Source: Bacillota bacterium
GTDB lineage: Bacteria; Bacillota; Clostridia; Peptostreptococcales; Acidaminobacteraceae
NCBI GenBank assembly: GCA_025210655.1
Contig: JAOARG010000015.1
Span: forward strand, 1-64,000
Length of the DNA stretch: 64,000 nt
Direction: 5' to 3'
Both the position numbers and the translations under genes were made by a program. The notes below the pieces were generated by a model. It saw only the letters and a list, made by a program, of their open reading frames with translations. It was not told the origin of the DNA and ran no database searches. Position 1 is the first letter of the stretch; the number at the start of each line of letters is the position of its first letter. Of this stretch, positions 60,213 through 64,000 are shown in pieces.

Positions 60213-63200
60213 ATGAACTATTTACAAGAAGATAGTAATAGACTGATAGAGATAGTCAATGGTGTTGACGAAGCAATAATTATATTTAAGTTAGAAAAGA
60301 ATACAGGAAATAATGAGTTGTTTTTCATTAATCCAACATGTAAAGAAGTAATGAGTGAATACTATCATGGAAGTTTCAATAATATAAAATTAGAAGATAT
60401 TTTTGGATTATCTAGGGAAGAGCTTATAGTATTTACAAATAAGAAGATTGAAGGAAATGAATTGCATGAAGAAAGAACCCTATTTTCCTTATCGGATAAT
60501 AGTGAAATATATAATCTGACTTATAATATATATAATTATTCTGATGAAATGTTAATTCAAATTACAATAAAAACAGTTAAAGCTAACCAATACATGAGTG
60601 ATTTAAGCAGACTTGAAAAAAGTGTTGATAAGATGATATTCAATAAGGGGTATGTAGTATTGTTAGCAGTTAAAAATTATGAACAAATCTGTAGTTTGTA
60701 TGGTATAGATTCATGTAAAGCTGTGATGAATACTATTGAAAGAGAAGTATTAAAAAACTCTTGTAAAAGTAGTAGTTTTGATAGAGCTTTTAAGACATTA
60801 GTATTCGTTTTAAGTGAATCATATGAAAAACCGAGTTTTTTCATTAACGATTTATTAAGTAGAGTTCATAAGAGTATTATTGATAGTGGTATTAACATAT
60901 TGTGTGACTTGAAAATAGGTATGTCTTCATTATCAAGTAATAGATATAAAGCTTTTAAAGAGGCTAAATATGCAATTAATGAAATCTATAGTAGTGACAA
61001 AATAATAAATGATTATGCCGCATTAAAAGATCATCAGATGTTGGAGTATATAATAAAAAACGATTTACCATATGCAATTGATAAGGATGAGTTTGAGGTT
61101 TATTTTCAAGGAGTATTTGATACAAGTACTTCTCAGTTATTCGGTTTTGAGGTTCTGATTAGATGGACACACGGAAAATTAGGTAGTATTTCACCTGCGG
61201 AATTTATTCCAATAGCTGAAGATTTGGATCTTATTTCAAAGATAGATTTATGGGTGATTAATAAAGCATTAAAGGAATTTGAAGAAATGAATATTAATAA
61301 TAAGGATTCCTTAAAACTGAATTTTAATATATCCCCCAAAGACTTATTGAAGACAGACTTTATTGATAATGCCATAGAGTTAATCGAAAACAGAGTAGTT
61401 GATTATAACAATATTATTTTTGAAATAACAGAGACTTTAAACCTACTACCTGAAAAAGAAGGAATAAAGAAATTAAAAAGTAAAGGTATACTGATAGCAT
61501 TAGATGATTTTGGAACAGGATTTTCTTCCTTATCACAGATAAAATATTATGATATCGACTATTTGAAAATAGATATCTCTTTTATTAGGGATATAAATAA
61601 AAACTATGATAACACCTTAATTACTAATGCTATACTTGCTTTAGCCAAAAGTCTTAAGATAAAGGTAATTGCAGAAGGTGTTGAAGAGTTGGAACAAATT
61701 GATTTTTTAAGGTTTAAAAAATGTGATTATCTTCAGGGATATATGTTACACAAACCTTCAGACAAGGATAGTATCGTAAATGATTTGTCAAAGGAAGCAT
61801 ATATTAAATTTAGCCAAAAAAATAATGATATGAAGTATAAAGACTATGTTGGATTTTATCAATATGGGAAATTAATATACCTTTCAACAGACTATCAGGG
61901 GGAAATTATTAATTGTAGTGGATTGCTTTCTAAAACTATTGATTATGAAATAAGACCCGGAGAATTTATTGAATCTATAATAATCAATAGCTATGTGGAG
62001 AGTTTTAGAAAACACATTATAGAATTAAAGGAAACGGGTAAAAATAAAAGTTTTATGACAGAACTAGTTGGATTAAAGGAAAGTATACCAGTTAAAGTAA
62101 CTATGATGAAAGATACTGAATCTAGCACCATTGATATTTTCTTAGAAGACTATAGGGAAAAGAGAGAGGATTTTTTAAGAACAAGAAATGTCTACAACAG
62201 ATATGACTTAGTCTTTTCAAACATTAATACGGCAATTATCATATCTGATTCTAATTTAATAATCCATGATTGGAATAAAAAAGCTGAAGAGGTTTTTGGA
62301 TATAAAAGGGAAGAGGTAATAGGAGAGAATATGATTAAACTACTTGTAGGTGAGTATTTACAAGATGATATAAGTGTAATTGCATACAATACTTTACAAG
62401 GTAATGTTACTGAGAATATCAATGAAAACATAACAAAGAATAATGAAAGAATAGTATGTAGATGGAAAAATACTTTGCTACCAAATGACAGTGGTGAAAC
62501 CGTTGGTTTTATTAGTTGGGTTGAGGATATAACAGAAAAACTTCGTATTGAAGAGGAAATCAATACTTTATCTACAGTTATCAAGCAAAAACCTAATCCA
62601 GTTGTAATTACAAATTTGGATGGTGAGATAGAGTATGTTAACAATGCTTTTACCAAACTTACTGGTTATTCATATGAAGAGGTAATTGGTCAGAACCCTA
62701 GGATACTTTCTAGTGGATATCAGTCAAAGGATTATTATAAAAAGTTATGGGATACTATAGAGTCTGGTAAGTTGTGGGAGGGTGAGTTTAAGAATAAAAA
62801 GAAGAACGGCGAAATATATATTACAGAATCAAGGGTCTTTCCTATAAAAAATGAAGATGGGAATATAATAAAATATTGTAGTATACAGCAAGATGTTACA
62901 AAAGATATAGAGAAAGATAATATAATCAGAGAAATCAATAATACACTTGAAAATCAAGAAAGATTATCTATGGTGGGTCAGATGGCAGCTGGTATAATTC
63001 ATGAAATAAATAACCCTCTTTCATATGTGGATATGAATGTTGAATCAATGGTGTCATTTATTAAAATGATTGAAGATGGTAAAAATGTTAGTGAAGCTAT
63101 TAGTGAATTGTATGAGTTACAGGATGATCTTAAAGAAGGAATTGACAGTATTAAAGAAATAGCTTCAGGATTAAAAAAATTTGCATATAAAGGTCGCACA

Positions 63201-63668
63201 CGTAAATTTGATATGGTTAATTTAAATGAAGAAATACAGACCATTTCGGTAGTTACTAAAAATGAGTATAAGTATTACTGTGAAATGGAAATAATTGAAG
63301 GTGATATCTCTGAAATATATGGAGATGCAGGAAAGATAAAACAAGTGTTGCTTAATCTTTTAATTAATGCAGTCTATGCAATTAAAGATAAGGGCGATGG
63401 TTGGGGTAAAATTACGATTAGGACATATGAAGAAGATGATTTTGTATGTTGTGATGTAGAAGATAATGGAAAAGGAATACCTGAAGAGATACAGGATATG
63501 ATATTTGAAAGTTTTTTTACTACAAAAGAAGAAGGTGTAGGAACAGGTTTAGGTCTGAGTTTGTCAAAGAAGATTATTGAAGTGGATCATAAAGGGATAC
63601 TAACTTTTAATTCAGTAGAAAATAAGGGTACAACTTTTAGCTTGAAGTTTAAAAAGGGTGTCCAATGA
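60213..63668 (+). CDS. EAL-PAS-PAS-histidine kinase fusion protein
   Basis: 1151 residues, soluble. The N-terminal 280 residues have a PAS-like start (residues 8-110) and a GGDEF-like fold without its motif (about 140-270). An EAL domain follows (about 280-525): E313-V-L-I-R-W, F-N-I-S-P, E-I-T-E-T, D-D-F-G-T-G-F-S-S, K-I-D-I-S-F and A-E-G-V-E-E. The metal ligands are kept although E-A-L reads E-V-L. A linker, two PAS domains (about 660-780 and 785-905), a HisKA with H930 in I-I-H-E-I-N-N-P-L and an HATPase (N-L-L-I-N-A, G-T-G-L-G-L-S) complete it. It couples c-di-GMP breakdown or sensing to phospho-transfer. GGGGG precedes ATG 60213. Confidence 0.93.
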   Translation: MNYLQEDSNRLIEIVNGVDEAIIIFKLEKNTGNNELFFINPTCKEVMSEYYHGSFNNIKLEDIFGLSREELIVFTNKKIEGNELHEERTLFSLSDNSEIYNLTYNIYNYSDEMLIQITIKTVKANQYMSDLSRLEKSVDKMIFNKGYVVLLAVKNYEQICSLYGIDSCKAVMNTIEREVLKNSCKSSSFDRAFKTLVFVLSESYEKPSFFINDLLSRVHKSIIDSGINILCDLKIGMSSLSSNRYKAFKEAKYAINEIYSSDKIINDYAALKDHQMLEYIIKNDLPYAIDKDEFEVYFQGVFDTSTSQLFGFEVLIRWTHGKLGSISPAEFIPIAEDLDLISKIDLWVINKALKEFEEMNINNKDSLKLNFNISPKDLLKTDFIDNAIELIENRVVDYNNIIFEITETLNLLPEKEGIKKLKSKGILIALDDFGTGFSSLSQIKYYDIDYLKIDISFIRDINKNYDNTLITNAILALAKSLKIKVIAEGVEELEQIDFLRFKKCDYLQGYMLHKPSDKDSIVNDLSKEAYIKFSQKNNDMKYKDYVGFYQYGKLIYLSTDYQGEIINCSGLLSKTIDYEIRPGEFIESIIINSYVESFRKHIIELKETGKNKSFMTELVGLKESIPVKVTMMKDTESSTIDIFLEDYREKREDFLRTRNVYNRYDLVFSNINTAIIISDSNLIIHDWNKKAEEVFGYKREEVIGENMIKLLVGEYLQDDISVIAYNTLQGNVTENINENITKNNERIVCRWKNTLLPNDSGETVGFISWVEDITEKLRIEEEINTLSTVIKQKPNPVVITNLDGEIEYVNNAFTKLTGYSYEEVIGQNPRILSSGYQSKDYYKKLWDTIESGKLWEGEFKNKKKNGEIYITESRVFPIKNEDGNIIKYCSIQQDVTKDIEKDNIIREINNTLENQERLSMVGQMAAGIIHEINNPLSYVDMNVESMVSFIKMIEDGKNVSEAISELYELQDDLKEGIDSIKEIASGLKKFAYKGRTRKFDMVNLNEEIQTISVVTKNEYKYYCEMEIIEGDISEIYGDAGKIKQVLLNLLINAVYAIKDKGDGWGKITIRTYEEDDFVCCDVEDNGKGIPEEIQDMIFESFFTTKEEGVGTGLGLSLSKKIIEVDHKGILTFNSVENKGTTFSLKFKKGVQ

Positions 63669-63689
63669 CCTGATAAAGGGGGAGAGTGA

Positions 63690-64000
63690 ATGGATAACAA
63701 TGTATTGTTTGTAGATGATGAAATCCATATTCTTAAGGCTATAAAAAGAGGATTAAGGGATGAAAGTTTTAATAAATTTTATGCAACATCTGGCAAGGAT
63801 GCAATCGATATTCTAAAATCAGAAGATATCCATGTAATTGTTACAGATATGAAAATGCCTAAAATGACAGGATTGGAGTTATTAACATATGTGAAAGAAA
63901 ATCATCCTGATATTGTAAAAGTAATACTCTCTGGATACACCCAACTACAGCAAATTCTTGTCACTATAAATCGAATTGATATTTATAAATTTCTAACCAA
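63690..64000 (+). CDS. Response regulator, N-terminal part (runs off the window)
   Basis: The first 103 codons of a receiver domain: L-F-V-D-D-E at the start, phospho-acceptor in V-T-D-M-K-M-P, S-G-Y at the switch position and the beginning of Y-K-F-L-T before the window ends. This style of receiver commonly fronts an HD-GYP (RpfG-type) output and partners PAS-histidine kinases like the one just upstream (22 bp gap, GGGGGAG site). The output domain is outside the window. Confidence 0.88.
   Translation, partial: MDNNVLFVDDEIHILKAIKRGLRDESFNKFYATSGKDAIDILKSEDIHVIVTDMKMPKMTGLELLTYVKENHPDIVKVILSGYTQLQQILVTINRIDIYKFLT

Overview
This 64 kb window reads as chromosomal DNA of a low-G+C, anaerobic Clostridia-type Firmicute. 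The evidence is the AT-rich sequence, strong AGGAGG ribosome sites, S-layer homology repeats, catabolite-repression (cre) boxes, a selenocysteine (UGA) peroxiredoxin of a kind known from amino-acid-fermenting clostridia, clustered two-component and c-di-GMP proteins, and many Rho-independent terminators. I cannot name the genus. No rRNA, tRNA, CRISPR array, complete insertion sequence or phage gene was seen.

Layout. 1-6.1 kb: end of an S-layer protein, a chemoreceptor of foreign base composition, an M23 peptidase and a GGDEF/EAL protein. Three copies of an 11-bp-spaced direct repeat lie between these genes. 6.3-12 kb: a decayed stretch with a CRP-like gene and a MATE gene that both end at one deletion scar, an internally deleted SDR, a broken DUF4177 gene and a 5'-truncated MFS gene, interspersed with an intact aldehyde dehydrogenase/AraC pair and a ferredoxin. 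12.5-22.6 kb: a detoxification/redox island with two TetR paralogues and the stump of a third, a MATE pump, two metallo-beta-lactamase-fold paralogues, two Old Yellow Enzyme reductases, a selenocysteine peroxiredoxin and an NTF2-like protein. Four near-identical 18-bp operators tie much of it together.

22.6-30 kb: an IclR regulator, then a tandemly duplicated two-gene operon: a methionine-gamma-lyase-like PLP enzyme and an AGCS sodium/amino-acid symporter. Each copy has a 17-bp-spaced promoter and a perfect cre box, and between its two genes a conserved leader that can fold in two ways around the symporter ribosome site. The second copy also carries a small inverted-repeat element. 30-40 kb: a chemoreceptor, a GAF-PAS-PAS-GGDEF-HD-GYP protein, AraC, VOC and DUF3841 proteins, a 127-bp tandem repeat, a flavin reductase/MarR pair with shared operators, and a truncated second flavin reductase.

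40-56 kb: a Fur-box-preceded pair of ABC half-transporters (probable siderophore uptake), a zinc module (zinc-binding lipoprotein, His/Cys-rich permease, TIGR03943 partner, Zur-like repressor and box), a CstA-type transporter, DegV, WYL/GyrI-like/YciI genes, and an arsenic operon (ArsR, ACR3, a small ORF, CoA-disulfide-reductase/rhodanese fusion). 56-64 kb: bacteriohemerythrin and a signalling operon of hybrid kinase, response regulator, EAL-PAS-PAS-kinase fusion and the start of another response regulator.

The best candidates for something undescribed are the operator-defined TetR redox regulon around the selenoperoxiredoxin, and the duplicated PLP enzyme/symporter operon with its altered active-site motif and candidate RNA switch.
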